A program made the translations under genes and the position numbers. A stretch of 55,205 nt of DNA from Parvularculales bacterium (GTDB taxonomy: Bacteria; Pseudomonadota; Alphaproteobacteria; JAPOUT01; JBAJNM01): positions 1 to 55,205 of the forward strand of contig JBAJNM010000009.1 of the NCBI GenBank assembly GCA_036881865.1, given 5' to 3'. Below the pieces are notes generated by a model. That model was not told the origin of the DNA, did not search any database, and was given only the letters and a program-made list of their open reading frames with translations. Of the stretch, positions 7,375 through 16,659 are shown one piece after another (the stretch's first letter is position 1; each line of letters begins with the position of its first letter).

Positions 7375-8049
7375 GGAGATGTCACCGGATTATCCAATCA
7401 CCCGATCAGCCATGATACAGGGTAAAAACGCGTCAATATCTTGTCAACGCATAAAAGGGGCATAAAATCATGGCCACGCTTCAGCCGTTAAACGTCACGA
7501 TCTGTTAAACGTCAGGGAAACCGCCATGACCATGGACATGACACTATGGACATGATCAGGGAACGGACAGCCACTTTCAACACGACAACTGACAGCAATG
7601 CAGAATGCCATGACGTTGTCATTACCGGCACCGGGGGCGGAGATTGTGCACCCGGCGGTCAATTCCCCGGGGACGTTGACTGTGCAATTTATCCGGAAAA
7701 TTGCGGCTTCCGAATTCAGGGAGCCCCGCGATTACGGCATCATGACGCCTCCGGCGCAAAAAAAGCCCATAAACCGGGAAAAATCCCATGATATCGACCG
7801 GCCGGGCGACAGAGGCCCGTGTGAGAGAAAATGAGGGGGTGTGCCGATAAACCCTTGCCGGATGCGGTTCAGAGTGTATTATGACCGCAGAACCCGGCGT
7901 GAAGTGGATGGGAACCGACAACAGCCCCGAACAGGCAGGCTTCGCTGAAAAGCGGATGATACGGCCTTGAGGGGTATTGCAAAAAGAAATCTGAACAGGC
8001 CCGGCCGGAGGCGGCTCCGCCGAGTCATGACAACCGAAAGGACAATAGT
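7375..8049. other. Non-coding stretch between divergent genes
   Basis: Short frames here lack protein-like composition. It contains the promoter regions of the divergent Ldi-like and TbpB-like genes, a repeated GTTAAACGTCA motif at about 7486-7514, and a GGCGG/CCGCC hairpin near 8006-8019. GAAAGGA upstream of 8050 is a good Shine-Dalgarno site for the lipoprotein gene. Nothing else was identified. Confidence 0.35.
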
Positions 8050-9102
8050 ATGAATATCATCCGGATTATGACAGCAACTTTTGCAATGGCACTTCTGGCC
8101 GCCTGCGGGGGAGGGACTAGCGGTGTACGGGCCCCGGTGGTGCCCGACGCCATGGTGACGGGCGACAACATAGTGATTGAGGACGGGCAACTGGGTTCGT
8201 TCGCGAATTTATCGCAAGACGGTGATAACGCCCTGAGCGCGGCCCGCCTGGCGGCGAACGGTAACGCTCTTGCCGCACCTTCGGGTGTTGAGGGTGGTGA
8301 TGCGGGTAGTGTGACCATGTCCTCCGGCACCACCGCTGTTGCCACCGCAACGGTCAACATCCCGGCATCAGGCACAACAACCTACGAGCTGGATATTGCG
8401 GGGGGAACGTTTCTGGATACCGGTAACACTTACGACAAGGCAATAAAAACCAGACTCCCTGCCGGGGCCGACACCTTTGAGGAAGTGATCCTGCTGCATG
8501 ATGACGGGGACGGGGACAGGACGGCCATTCTGGCACACAACAGAGAGAATAACGCCACCGTCCAATATATCGCCTGGGGCATCTGGGCGGAAGTACCGGA
8601 TGCCGGAACAGCTACTTATGGCGCTTTTGCAGACAGTACCTCCGGCCTCGTCTATAATCAGGACAATCTGCCCTCGGTTACCGGAACGGCCACTTATAAT
8701 GGTCACGCCGTCGGGGCCGCTCTGGTTCCGGGCCAAAGCACAAATCCGTTTGTGGCAGATGTTAGAATCGTAGCCGATTTTAAAGTTGCCAGTAACACCG
8801 ACTTCGGAAATGTTGAAGGAACGGTCGATAATTTCCGGTTCCAGAGAGGGGCTGCGCCCGTCACTTCGGTTGATCTAGAGATGGTTAATATTAGAACAAG
8901 CGGTGGAAATTCCGGATACAGTCAAGGGACTACAAGCGCGATGACCACCGGTGCCACCCCGGTGGCCCTGACGGGTGAGTGGACAAGCAGGTTTTATGGA
9001 ACGGAAGGAGGAAGCACTCAACCCGCTTCCATTGGTGGAACTTTCGGTGTGCAAGCCGCAAATAATCTGGCCCTGCTGGGTGCCTTCGCGGCAGACCGCT
9101 AG
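8050..9102 (+). CDS. TbpB-like (Slam-type) surface lipoprotein
   Basis: The 350-residue protein begins with a lipoprotein signal peptide whose lipobox LLAAC places the lipidated cysteine at residue 19, followed by GGG, a usual feature of surface-exposed lipoproteins. The C-terminal ~150 residues have the transferrin-binding-protein B beta-barrel pattern: TATYNGHAVGAAL, then VADFKVASNTDFGNVEGTVD, then GEWTSRFYGTEG, and a final GTFGVQ....LLGAFAADR. Such proteins are displayed on the outer membrane, often with help from a Slam translocon, and bind host or environmental iron, haem or other ligands. No slam or TonB-receptor gene is next to it. Its ligand cannot be predicted. CCCGGGA/TCCCGGG downstream may help to end transcription. 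Confidence 0.75.
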   Translation: MNIIRIMTATFAMALLAACGGGTSGVRAPVVPDAMVTGDNIVIEDGQLGSFANLSQDGDNALSAARLAANGNALAAPSGVEGGDAGSVTMSSGTTAVATATVNIPASGTTTYELDIAGGTFLDTGNTYDKAIKTRLPAGADTFEEVILLHDDGDGDRTAILAHNRENNATVQYIAWGIWAEVPDAGTATYGAFADSTSGLVYNQDNLPSVTGTATYNGHAVGAALVPGQSTNPFVADVRIVADFKVASNTDFGNVEGTVDNFRFQRGAAPVTSVDLEMVNIRTSGGNSGYSQGTTSAMTTGATPVALTGEWTSRFYGTEGGSTQPASIGGTFGVQAANNLALLGAFAADR

Positions 9103-9109
9103 ACACTTA

Positions 9110-9128
9110 CCCGGGACGCTCTCCCGGG
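9110..9128 (+). terminator. Candidate hairpin after the TbpB-like gene
   Basis: CCCGGGA at 9110-9116 pairs with TCCCGGG at 9122-9128 around a five-base loop, eight bases after the stop codon. No T run follows, so it may be a processing or stabilising hairpin and not a classical intrinsic terminator. A second small stem, CAGCC-TAC-GGCTG followed by AGCCTTTTTT, occurs near 9311-9334. Confidence 0.35.
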
Positions 9129-9379
9129 CCATCATCAGCGCCCCGTGATGCGGTTCGCATTTACATCTACTCCCCGGTGAAGCGAGGCGCGGAGGATGCC
9201 GTTAGGTTTCACGCTGACAGGTCTGTAATACTCGTCCACCCCTGTAAATTCATCCACCGGATGAATGCTGTCTCCTATAATACCCCTGCGGGGTAGTTTC
9301 GCTTCGCTCAACAGCAGCCTACGGCTGAGCCTTTTTTCGGAAGACAGAGCACCTTCGGTGAGGACAAGCGTGGCGGACC

Positions 9380-10066
9380 CTACTCTCTATCGCTGTCCGC
9401 CGACATTGCCGCGCGCAGCCTACCTTCGTGCAGCTTCGCTACAAGCCTCTCATGATGACAGGCCGACTCATGGGCCTGCCGTGCCTCTATCTCGTATGGC
9501 ACCAGTTTTATCCACATTCTAAAAAACGCCAGCGGTTCCTTTTTCGCGAACTCGGTCAATGCATCCAAACCGCCAATCTCTTCAAATACATCCCGTATCA
9601 AATCGACGTACGCCAGCGTTTTTTTGTTCAGCGCACCCGGCGTCCTGCCCCCCTGCCCCTTCTTAAAGGCATGTTTACGCAATTGCTGCGGAACATCGTC
9701 AAGTCCTGCGGTCTCCTCTTCTCTATCGCTGTCCGCCGATATTGCCGCGCGGCGCCTTCCTTCCTCCAGCCTCGCTTCAAGCCTCTCATGATGAGGGACC
9801 GACTCACGGGCCTTCTTCGCCTTCATCTCGTATGGCAGCAGTTTTATCCAAATTCTCGTATAAAACGCTTTCGGGTTCTTTTTCGCGAACCTGACCAATG
9901 CATCATAACCGCCGCTCTTTTCAAATGCCTGTTGCAGTATTTCGCCAACCGTCAGCGTTTTTTTGTTCAGCGCACCCGGCGGCCTGCCCCCCTGCCCCTT
10001 CTTAAAGGCATGTTTACGAAATTGCTTCGGCACTTTGCTCACACGCTGTTCTCTCCCGTTGCTCAT
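9380..10066 (-). CDS. DUF5681-like protein made of two tandem copies
   Basis: The 228-residue protein starts at the ATG at 10066, eight bases after GGAG. It consists of one module repeated in frame: HAFKKGQGGRPPGALNKKTL near residue 19 and HAFKKGQGGRTPGALNKKTL near residue 131, each followed by a helical part (GG.DAL..FAKK.P.AF) and ending in SADSDRE. The period is 336 bases (112 codons), and the copies have diverged noticeably. The KGQ.G.PPGA.NK motif is typical of DUF5681 proteins, which resemble small terminase subunits of phages and bind nucleic acid in some predictions. No other phage gene is adjacent. The protein is basic and charged, probably cytoplasmic. Its function is unknown. Confidence 0.65.
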   Translation of the reverse strand: MSNGREQRVSKVPKQFRKHAFKKGQGGRPPGALNKKTLTVGEILQQAFEKSGGYDALVRFAKKNPKAFYTRIWIKLLPYEMKAKKARESVPHHERLEARLEEGRRRAAISADSDREEETAGLDDVPQQLRKHAFKKGQGGRTPGALNKKTLAYVDLIRDVFEEIGGLDALTEFAKKEPLAFFRMWIKLVPYEIEARQAHESACHHERLVAKLHEGRLRAAMSADSDRE

Positions 10067-10267
10067 CTGTCAATCTCCGTCTGATGTTGCTGCCGCTCCG
10101 CGCCTCCGGAGCTGCTATTGTCCTTCGTCTTGTTTCCGGGCGCCAAAGGCGGGCGCCGAGCATGTTGTATCTTCATAACAAAGATCCTTTCATTGCCTAT
10201 CTATCCGGAAAACAGAGCGCCTGCGACGATCCGGTTTTCCTGTTCAGTTAATGATCTGTTAATGACG

Positions 10268-10296
10268 GATGGCGAACGGCTCCGGCGTTCGCCATC
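10268..10296. other. Strong 11-bp hairpin
   Basis: GATGGCGAACG at 10268-10278 is perfectly complementary to CGTTCGCCATC at 10286-10296, with a seven-base loop. No T run follows on either strand. It is probably a repeat-type or RNA-stabilising palindrome between the convergently placed intergenic repeats. Confidence 0.5.
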
Positions 10297-10480
10297 ACTG
10301 CCCAGAAGGTCAGACAGCTCATTATTCCTGATGCCGAATTCCGGCTTCTGACGCCCCGGTAACGGCTACCGCCCCTCCCGTGGGGCCCGGGTCAACCGAA
10401 CCGTGGAGTGTATTGTAGGGGTATCCCGTAAAAAAATTTCATACCGGCAGTTCACAAATGCGTTATACGGCTTTGCCTAT

Positions 10481-10542
10481 GCAATACCGTCTCAGATTTA
10501 TTTGCAAAAATCCGGCATGCAGATTTTTAGCAACGGTATTGA
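10481..10542. repeat. Dispersed palindromic repeat, copy 3
   Basis: TATGCAATACCGT opens the element and ACGGTATTGAACCG closes it, so the outer arms CAATACCGT and ACGGTATTG pair. Between them are the two shared cores CTCAGATTTATTTGCAAAAA and TCCGGCATGCAGATTTTT. It lies just beyond the mgtE stop codon and could serve as a 3' end stem for that transcript. It shares the arms with the copy at 5528-5576 and 25 exact bases with 2591-2615. Confidence 0.7.
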
Positions 10543-10551
10543 ACCGCTCGT

Positions 10552-11934
10552 TCAAACAAAAAGGGGCAGAAACAAAGCGGCCAGTCCCAGAAAAATCAAA
10601 AAGCCGAAACTGTCGGTCACAAAGGTCAAAATAACGCTCACCCCCAGCGCCGGGTCACGCCCCAGCCGTTCCATCATCAAAGGAACCGCAACGCCCACAA
10701 GAGCGGCCACCAGCAGGTTGAGAGTAATCGCGGCCGTCATCAGGCCCCCCAGTAACGGGTAGCCATACAGAAAAAACGTAATGAGCCCCATCACACCACC
10801 CCATAGCAGGCCGTTGACCAGAGCGACCATCAACTCCTTGCGGAACAGGTACATAACATTGCTTCCCCCGATCTGCCCGAGCGCCAGCCCCCGCACCATA
10901 AGGGCGATGGTCTGATTGCCCGTATTGCCCGCAATGCTGGCAACAATGGGCATCAGGGTTGCCAGAGCCACCAGACGTTCAATATCTTCCTCAAACAGTG
11001 AAATCACGCGGGAGGCGAAAAAAGCCGTCATCAGATTAAGGCACAACCACAACCACCGGCGGCGGGCGCTTTCAAAAACGCGGCCCAGAATGTCTTCATC
11101 CCCCGGCAAGCCTTCGCGGTTAAACGCCTCTTCTTCACTTTCCTCACGCACCACATCCATAATCCGATCTACCGTCAAACGGCCCATCAACTGACCATGA
11201 CGATCAACCACCGGTGCCGATATCAAATCGTAACGCTCAAAGGCCAATGCCGCATCACCCAGCTCCTCACCGGCCCGCACATAAACCGGATCACGGGTCA
11301 TGATGTCCGCTACGGATTGCTCCGGCCCATACGTCAAGAGCGACGTCAAAGGCAACACGCCGACCAGCCGCCGCGCTTCATCAATCACAAACAGCTGATC
11401 GGTATGGTCGGGAATGGAATCAAGACCACGCAGAAATGTAAGCGCCTCCTGAATGCCGGAGGCTTCTCCAATCACAAGCATATCCGGACTCATATACCGG
11501 CCTACGGTCTCCTCCGGATAGCCTGCAATCATATCCAGCCACCGCCGGCGGGCCGGCGGCAGACTTTTCCGGAGCCGCTCTACGACAGTTCCGGTAAGAC
11601 CATCGACAATCTCGTTTAAGGCTTCAGGGTCCATCATCCGGCAGAGGGCCACCAGACGGTCTTCCTCCATATCCTGAATGAGAGATTCGGCAACGCTATC
11701 GGTTACCTCATAAAGAGCATCCGCCGCAATATCAGGGTCCAGCAAATTCCACACAAGCGTGCGTTGCCTCGGAGGCAACATTTCCAACAGATGAGCAATT
11801 TCCGCATCCTGCAAGCTCGTAACGGCACTACGCAACGGCGCTTCGGACCCCTCAACGTCATGACCGTCAACAAGCTCCAAAACCGGTGCCAAACGTTCTC
11901 TAAAACGATCTTCGCTTGTTTGTAACGTCTCCAT
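10552..11934 (-). CDS. mgtE: Magnesium transporter MgtE
   Basis: The 460-residue protein has the full MgtE layout. An N-terminal superhelical domain (about 10-135, with LLEMLPPRQRTLVWNLLDP) is followed by two CBS domains (about 145-270, with YMSPDMLVIGEASGIQEAL and IMTRDPVYVRAGEEL). A linker helix leads to five transmembrane helices carrying the signature MPIVASIAGNTGNQT and ALMVRGLALG. It forms a homodimeric Mg2+ channel in the inner membrane, gated by Mg2+ binding to the N and CBS domains. Length is normal. It is divergent from the glycosyltransferase gene at 12002, and the initiator codons are about 70 bases apart. Confidence 0.96.
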   Translation of the reverse strand: METLQTSEDRFRERLAPVLELVDGHDVEGSEAPLRSAVTSLQDAEIAHLLEMLPPRQRTLVWNLLDPDIAADALYEVTDSVAESLIQDMEEDRLVALCRMMDPEALNEIVDGLTGTVVERLRKSLPPARRRWLDMIAGYPEETVGRYMSPDMLVIGEASGIQEALTFLRGLDSIPDHTDQLFVIDEARRLVGVLPLTSLLTYGPEQSVADIMTRDPVYVRAGEELGDAALAFERYDLISAPVVDRHGQLMGRLTVDRIMDVVREESEEEAFNREGLPGDEDILGRVFESARRRWLWLCLNLMTAFFASRVISLFEEDIERLVALATLMPIVASIAGNTGNQTIALMVRGLALGQIGGSNVMYLFRKELMVALVNGLLWGGVMGLITFFLYGYPLLGGLMTAAITLNLLVAALVGVAVPLMMERLGRDPALGVSVILTFVTDSFGFLIFLGLAALFLPLFV

Positions 11935-12001
11935 GAGTTCAACTTCTCCTTGTTATGCCGGATGTGCCTTTATGTTATACTCACGTCGGGTCATCATTAA
12001 T

Positions 12002-13072
12002 ATGTATAACGAAACCAAACAAGGATTGTCAGATCCCTTGCGTATTTTATGCGCCGGGAATTACGACGACCGTGATCAGGGACGCTTCTTTTACAGCGTC
12101 ATCCGAAAACTGACAGCCGGGTTTAACCGGACCGGGCACATGGTTTATCCTTTTTCGGACAGAGATATCGCCCGCGCCTCCAATATATTCCACACACGCA
12201 CTCTGGGAGTGAGGCAAACAAACCGGAAGTTTCTCATGGCGTGTGATCATTTCAAACCGGATGTCATCTTTCTTCTCCACGCCGATATTATAAAAAATGA
12301 AACCCTCCGCGAAATTCGCCACAAATACCCCCACGTTAAAATCGCCTATTGCTCGGTAGATCTGCCAACCCAACCCAGTACACGACAAAAACTCCACCGC
12401 TTTGCCGACGTGGTGGACACACTCTTTTTAACCTCATCGGGCGAAGATCAACGCCAGTTCGCACGGCCTCATAACAGGGTAGCGTTTATTCCTAATCCCG
12501 TTGATGCCTCCTGCGAGCGTTACCGCGCGTTTGAAAACCCAACCCCAAAAGCCCACGTCTTTGCCGCCATGACGGGCGAAAGCACCGACCCCAGAATAAA
12601 AACCGCCGAAGATTTGCGCCGCGCCCTGCCGGACCTCAGTTTCAGCTACTGGAGTTTTAGCGGTAACCCTTCTTTGCTGGGAGCGGATTATCTTGAAGAA
12701 TTGTCCGCCTGCCGCATGGGGCTTAATCTGAGCCGCAGCAATGATATGCCCCTTTATGCGTCTGACAGAATAGCGCAATATACCGGAAACGGATTGCTGA
12801 CCTTCACCCACGGCGCTACCGGTCTTCAGGCTCTTTATGACGACAATGAAATGGTCTTCTTTGATGACACTGAAGAGCTGATAGACAAGGTGCGTTATTA
12901 TGCCGAGAACGACAGCATGGCGCGAACCATTGCCGCCCGGGGTCATGCCAAGGCCCACGGTGTCTATAACGAACGCATCATAGCCCGCTATATTCTGGAC
13001 GTCATGACGGGAGATACGTCCCAAAGTGTGTGCGGTCATTATTTATGGCCCGCCGAACCTCTGACAGTGTAA
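12002..13072 (+). CDS. CgeB-like glycosyltransferase
   Basis: A glycosyltransferase of the GT-B type is encoded. The start at 12002 (MYNETKQGLSDPLRILCAG) is preferred because a TATACT -10-like box lies at 11976-11981; longer in-frame starts at 11933 and 11972 would overlap that box. The N-terminal half reads ILCAGNYDDRDQGRFFYSVI and FKPDVIFLLHADII, the first Rossmann fold. The C-terminal half has SACRMGLNLSRSND....ASDRIAQYTGNGLLTFTH, typical of the Glyco_trans_1_2/CgeB domain that binds a nucleotide sugar. It lacks membrane segments, so it probably acts at the cytoplasmic face. It stands alone between mgtE and sdhC, so no pathway is indicated. Acceptor and donor are unknown. Confidence 0.8.
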   Translation: MYNETKQGLSDPLRILCAGNYDDRDQGRFFYSVIRKLTAGFNRTGHMVYPFSDRDIARASNIFHTRTLGVRQTNRKFLMACDHFKPDVIFLLHADIIKNETLREIRHKYPHVKIAYCSVDLPTQPSTRQKLHRFADVVDTLFLTSSGEDQRQFARPHNRVAFIPNPVDASCERYRAFENPTPKAHVFAAMTGESTDPRIKTAEDLRRALPDLSFSYWSFSGNPSLLGADYLEELSACRMGLNLSRSNDMPLYASDRIAQYTGNGLLTFTHGATGLQALYDDNEMVFFDDTEELIDKVRYYAENDSMARTIAARGHAKAHGVYNERIIARYILDVMTGDTSQSVCGHYLWPAEPLTV

Positions 13073-13083
13073 TTTTATATCTG

Positions 13084-13111
13084 TTGCGAACGGGAGGCGG
13101 GGTGATATACT
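13084..13111 (+). promoter_or_regulatory. Candidate promoter of the sdh operon
   Basis: TTGCGA at 13084-13089 and TATACT at 13106-13111 are separated by 16 bases. They lie about 50 bases before the sdhC start at 13164 and just after the preceding gene's stop codon at 13072. Confidence 0.5.
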
Positions 13112-13163
13112 CAAAGCCGTGGCACAATAAAGGCAACCTCCTGCGGGAAGTTCTATAAATAAT

Positions 13164-13586
13164 ATGTCTCAAACACGAAAAGCGTCATCAGACCTCAAAC
13201 AACGTCCGCTTTCTCCCCACCTTCAGATCTACCGCCCCATGCTCACCATGATGCTCTCCATCATGCACCGCATCACCGGCGGTGCGCTTTATTTTGGTGC
13301 CCTGTTTCTGGCATGGTGGCTGGTCGCCACCGCTTCGGGACCGGAAGCCTATAGCGTGTTTCAGGCTTTCGCCGGCAGCCTCATCGGAAAACTCATGCTG
13401 TTCGGTTTTACCTGGGCGCTCATTCATCACATGCTCGGCGGCCTGCGGCATTTTTTGTGGGATACTGGACGCGGTTTTGACCTGCCGGTTGTCGAGTTCA
13501 TGGCAAAGGCCTCGCTGACAGGCTCCGTTATACTGACGCTTGTTATCTGGGCGTTCGTCCTGACGCTCACGGGCGGACAGGGTTAA
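13164..13586 (+). CDS. sdhC: Succinate dehydrogenase cytochrome b556 subunit
   Basis: This is the first gene of sdhCDAB. The 140-residue protein begins with the conserved [20 protein letters not shown] segment and [21 protein letters not shown], which contains residues of the quinone site. Three transmembrane helices follow, and the axial haem histidine is expected in [19 protein letters not shown]. Together with SdhD it anchors the catalytic SdhAB part in the inner membrane and passes electrons from succinate to ubiquinone. sdhD starts 13 bases after its stop. Confidence 0.95.
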   Translation: MSQTRKASSDLKQRPLSPHLQIYRPMLTMMLSIMHRITGGALYFGALFLAWWLVATASGPEAYSVFQAFAGSLIGKLMLFGFTWALIHHMLGGLRHFLWDTGRGFDLPVVEFMAKASLTGSVILTLVIWAFVLTLTGGQG

Positions 13587-13599
13587 GGGACGGCAGGGG

Positions 13600-13998
13600 A
13601 TGCAAAACAATCAGGACATGCAGACGCCCCTGCGGCGCGTCAAAGGGCTGGGGGCGGCCAAAGACGGCACCGAACACTTCTGGCGGCAAAGATTAACGGC
13701 CATTGCCAATGTTCCCCTTACGCTGATTATTCTGGTTTCCATCATTGTGAATGCCGACTCCGGCTATGCGGAGATGCGCGCCTATTTTAGCAATCCTCTT
13801 ATTGCAACGGCGCTTCTGCTTCTGATTATCAGCGGGCTCTGGCACATGCGTCTGGGCATGCAGGTCATTATTGAAGATTATGTTCATCACGAGGGCCTTA
13901 AAGTGCTATCGCTGATCGCCAACACGGCTTTTGTCGTGGTGCTGGCGGTCGTTTGCATATTGTCGGTGTTACGCCTGACCCTGACGGGCGCAGCCTGA
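13600..13998 (+). CDS. sdhD: Succinate dehydrogenase membrane anchor subunit
   Basis: The 132-residue protein has the SdhD pattern: [20 protein letters not shown] at the cytoplasmic N-terminus, three transmembrane helices, and [20 protein letters not shown], which carries the histidine and the Asp-Tyr pair associated with haem and quinone binding. AAGGGA nine bases upstream supports the start at 13600. Its stop is 11 bases before sdhA. Confidence 0.94.
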   Translation: MQNNQDMQTPLRRVKGLGAAKDGTEHFWRQRLTAIANVPLTLIILVSIIVNADSGYAEMRAYFSNPLIATALLLLIISGLWHMRLGMQVIIEDYVHHEGLKVLSLIANTAFVVVLAVVCILSVLRLTLTGAA

Positions 13999-14009
13999 GG
14001 GACAAGCCA

Positions 14010-15794
14010 ATGTCTACGTATGAACTGACAGACCATTATTTTGACGTCATTGTTGTCGGTGCAGGCGGGGCCGGGTTGCGGGCTACGCTGGGGTGCGCAG
14101 AAAACGGTCTCAAGACGGCCTGTATCACCAAAGTATTTCCAACGCGCAGTCATACGGTTGCCGCACAGGGCGGTATCTCGGCAGCACTGGGCAATATGGG
14201 GCCGGATGACTGGCGGTGGCACATGTATGACACCGTAAAAGGTTCCGACTGGCTGGGCGACCAGGACGCCATCGAATATCTGTGCCGCCATGCACCGGAG
14301 GCCGTCTACGAGTTAGAGCATTTCGGCGTTCCTTTCAGCCGCACGGAAGAAGGCAAAATATATCAGCGTCCTTTCGGGGGAATGACCACCAATTTCGGCG
14401 AGGGGATTGCACAGCGCACCTGTGCGGCGGCCGACCGTACGGGACATGCCATCCTTCATACGCTGTATGGCCAGTCTTTGCGTCACTCGGTAGAGTTTTT
14501 CATCGAATATTTCGCTATTGATCTGGTGATGGAGGACGGCCGGTGCCGGGGCGTGGTAGCCTTGTCGCTGGAGGATGGTTCTCTGCACCGTTTTCTCGCA
14601 CATCAGACCATTCTGGCTACGGGGGGTTATGGACGGGCGTATTTCTCCTGCACCTCGGCGCATACCTGCACCGGCGATGGTTCCGCCATGGCCCTGCGCG
14701 CCGGATTGCCTTTGCAGGACATGGAGTTTGTCCAGTTTCATCCCACCGGCATTTATGGCTCGGGCTGCCTGATTACCGAAGGGTCGCGGGGCGAGGGCGG
14801 CTATCTTGTCAACAGCGAGGGGGAGCGCTTCATGGAGCGCTATGCGCCTTCCGCCAAAGACCTGGCCTCCCGCGATGTTGTCTCGCGCTCCATGACCGTC
14901 GAAATCCGCGAAGGGCGCGGTGTCGGGCCGCAGCAGGATCATATCTATCGGCATCTGGATCATCTCGACCCGGCGGTGCTTGCCGAACGGTTGCCGGGAA
15001 TTTCCGAGTCAGCGCGTATTTTTGCCGGTGTTGATGTCACGCGTGACCCTATTCCCGTTTTGCCGACGGTTCATTACAACATGGGAGGGATTCCCACCAA
15101 CTATCATGGCGAGGTGATTAACCCCACCGACACAGATGCCGATGCTACCGTGCCCGGCCTGATGGCGGTAGGAGAAGCGGCGTGTGTCTCCGTTCACGGT
15201 GCCAACCGGCTGGGGTCTAACTCCCTGATTGATCTGGTGGTGTTTGGCCGCGCAGCGGCCTTGCGGGCGTCCGAGCTGATTACTCCCGGCGAGCGTCATC
15301 CGGAGCCTAAAAAAGAGGCGGGTGACAATGCCATTGCACGTCTTGACCGTTTCCGTCATGCCTCAGGCAACACGAAGACCGCCGAGCTACGCCTGAACAT
15401 GCAGCGCGTCATGCAGAATAATTGCGCCGTTTTCCGCACCGGCGACGTTCTGGAGGAAGGGCGGACGCTGATCAATAACGTCTATCAGGGCATTGATGAT
15501 ATTTCCGTATCCGACCGCTCTCTCATCTGGAACTCCGATCTCATGGAAACCCTGGAGTTTGATAATCTGATTGTGCAATCTCTCGTTACCATGGAGGGCG
15601 CCGCCAAACGCACAGAAAGCCGGGGAGGCCATGCGCGGGAAGATTATCCCGACCGTGATGATGAAAACTGGATGAAACACACCCTCGCCCGGGTCAATGA
15701 TCAAGGTGCCGTGCGGCTGGATTACCGGCCCGTGCATAACCACACGCTCAGTAATGATGTACAATATATTCCTCCTAAGGAACGGGTATATTAG
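14010..15794 (+). CDS. sdhA: Succinate dehydrogenase flavoprotein subunit
   Basis: The start is the ATG at 14010 ([17 protein letters not shown]), because the in-frame upstream extension overlaps sdhD. The 594-residue protein oxidises succinate to fumarate. The FAD-binding fold begins with [16 protein letters not shown]. The histidine in [19 protein letters not shown] is the covalent FAD attachment site. Substrate and capping-domain motifs include [20 protein letters not shown] and the arginine in SRDVVSRSM. The C-terminal part ends with [18 protein letters not shown], the normal end. The length is that of alphaproteobacterial and mitochondrial SdhA. sdhB follows by 23 bases. Confidence 0.97.
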   Translation: MSTYELTDHYFDVIVVGAGGAGLRATLGCAENGLKTACITKVFPTRSHTVAAQGGISAALGNMGPDDWRWHMYDTVKGSDWLGDQDAIEYLCRHAPEAVYELEHFGVPFSRTEEGKIYQRPFGGMTTNFGEGIAQRTCAAADRTGHAILHTLYGQSLRHSVEFFIEYFAIDLVMEDGRCRGVVALSLEDGSLHRFLAHQTILATGGYGRAYFSCTSAHTCTGDGSAMALRAGLPLQDMEFVQFHPTGIYGSGCLITEGSRGEGGYLVNSEGERFMERYAPSAKDLASRDVVSRSMTVEIREGRGVGPQQDHIYRHLDHLDPAVLAERLPGISESARIFAGVDVTRDPIPVLPTVHYNMGGIPTNYHGEVINPTDTDADATVPGLMAVGEAACVSVHGANRLGSNSLIDLVVFGRAAALRASELITPGERHPEPKKEAGDNAIARLDRFRHASGNTKTAELRLNMQRVMQNNCAVFRTGDVLEEGRTLINNVYQGIDDISVSDRSLIWNSDLMETLEFDNLIVQSLVTMEGAAKRTESRGGHAREDYPDRDDENWMKHTLARVNDQGAVRLDYRPVHNHTLSNDVQYIPPKERVY

Positions 15795-15817
15795 TTCTTT
15801 GAACAAGGATATGAATA

Positions 15818-16597
15818 ATGGTTGAGTTGAGATTACCGCGCAATTCACGACCCAAGGAGGGTAAAAACTGGCCCGCACCGGAGGCGGCTTCCGGCGCGAA
15901 GACTTTCCGGATTTACCGGTGGAGCCCGGATGATGACGACAACCCCCGCATTGACCGGTACACCATAGACATGGAGCAATGCGGGCCGATGGTTCTGGAT
16001 GCGCTCATTAAAATCAAAAATGAAACGGACCCCACGCTGACCTTTCGCCGTTCGTGCCGGGAGGGAATATGCGGCTCCTGCGCCATGAATATCGACGGCG
16101 TTAATACGCTGGCCTGTTTACGCGGGGTTGATGAAATTAAGGGAGATGTCAAAATCTATCCCCTGCCCCACATGCCGGTGGTTAAAGATCTCGTGCCGGA
16201 TTTGACAAACTTTTACACACAATATGCCTCTGTCGAACCATGGCTACACACGGAGACACCGGAACCCGGCAAGGAGTGGCGGCAAAGCCATGATGACCGC
16301 GAAAAACTGGATGGTCTTTATGAGTGTATCCTGTGTGCGTGTTGTTCTACGTCCTGTCCGAGCTATTGGTGGAATAGTGACCGCTATCTGGGTCCGGCCG
16401 CACTTCTTCATGCCTACCGCTGGCTGGTCGATAGCCGGGATGAGGCTACCGGCGAGCGTCTGGATGATCTGGAAGATCCCTTCCGGCTTTACCGATGTCA
16501 TACCATCATGAATTGCGCTAAAGCATGCCCCAAAGGACTGTCTCCGGCCAAAGCCATTTCCGAGGTCAAGAAAATGATGGTGGAGCGGCGCAGCTGA
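15818..16597 (+). CDS. sdhB: Succinate dehydrogenase iron-sulfur subunit
   Basis: The 259-residue protein carries three clusters. The 2Fe-2S site is [21 protein letters not shown]. The 4Fe-4S and 3Fe-4S sites lie in [17 protein letters not shown] and [17 protein letters not shown]. It transfers electrons from the SdhA flavin to the quinone site formed with SdhC and SdhD. It is the last gene of the sdh operon; uppP starts 62 bases later and may be read through. Confidence 0.97.
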   Translation: MVELRLPRNSRPKEGKNWPAPEAASGAKTFRIYRWSPDDDDNPRIDRYTIDMEQCGPMVLDALIKIKNETDPTLTFRRSCREGICGSCAMNIDGVNTLACLRGVDEIKGDVKIYPLPHMPVVKDLVPDLTNFYTQYASVEPWLHTETPEPGKEWRQSHDDREKLDGLYECILCACCSTSCPSYWWNSDRYLGPAALLHAYRWLVDSRDEATGERLDDLEDPFRLYRCHTIMNCAKACPKGLSPAKAISEVKKMMVERRS

Positions 16598-16659
16598 CAG
16601 TGTCTGACCACTCTTGCTCCTCCATAAAAGCCACGCCTCCATAAGAAGGAATTTCTATC

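Larger units (their letters stand above)
10067..10551. other. Non-coding stretch downstream of mgtE
   Basis: No credible gene is present. It contains a strong isolated hairpin at 10268-10296 and a copy of the dispersed palindromic repeat at 10481-10542, directly after the mgtE stop codon. GC-rich segments near 10360-10400 can also fold, but no terminator with a T run was identified. Confidence 0.4.

Noticed and set aside
7546-7834. Two short plus-strand frames in the gap before the lipoprotein gene
   Set aside because: They overlap one another, have no ribosome-binding site and no protein-like pattern.
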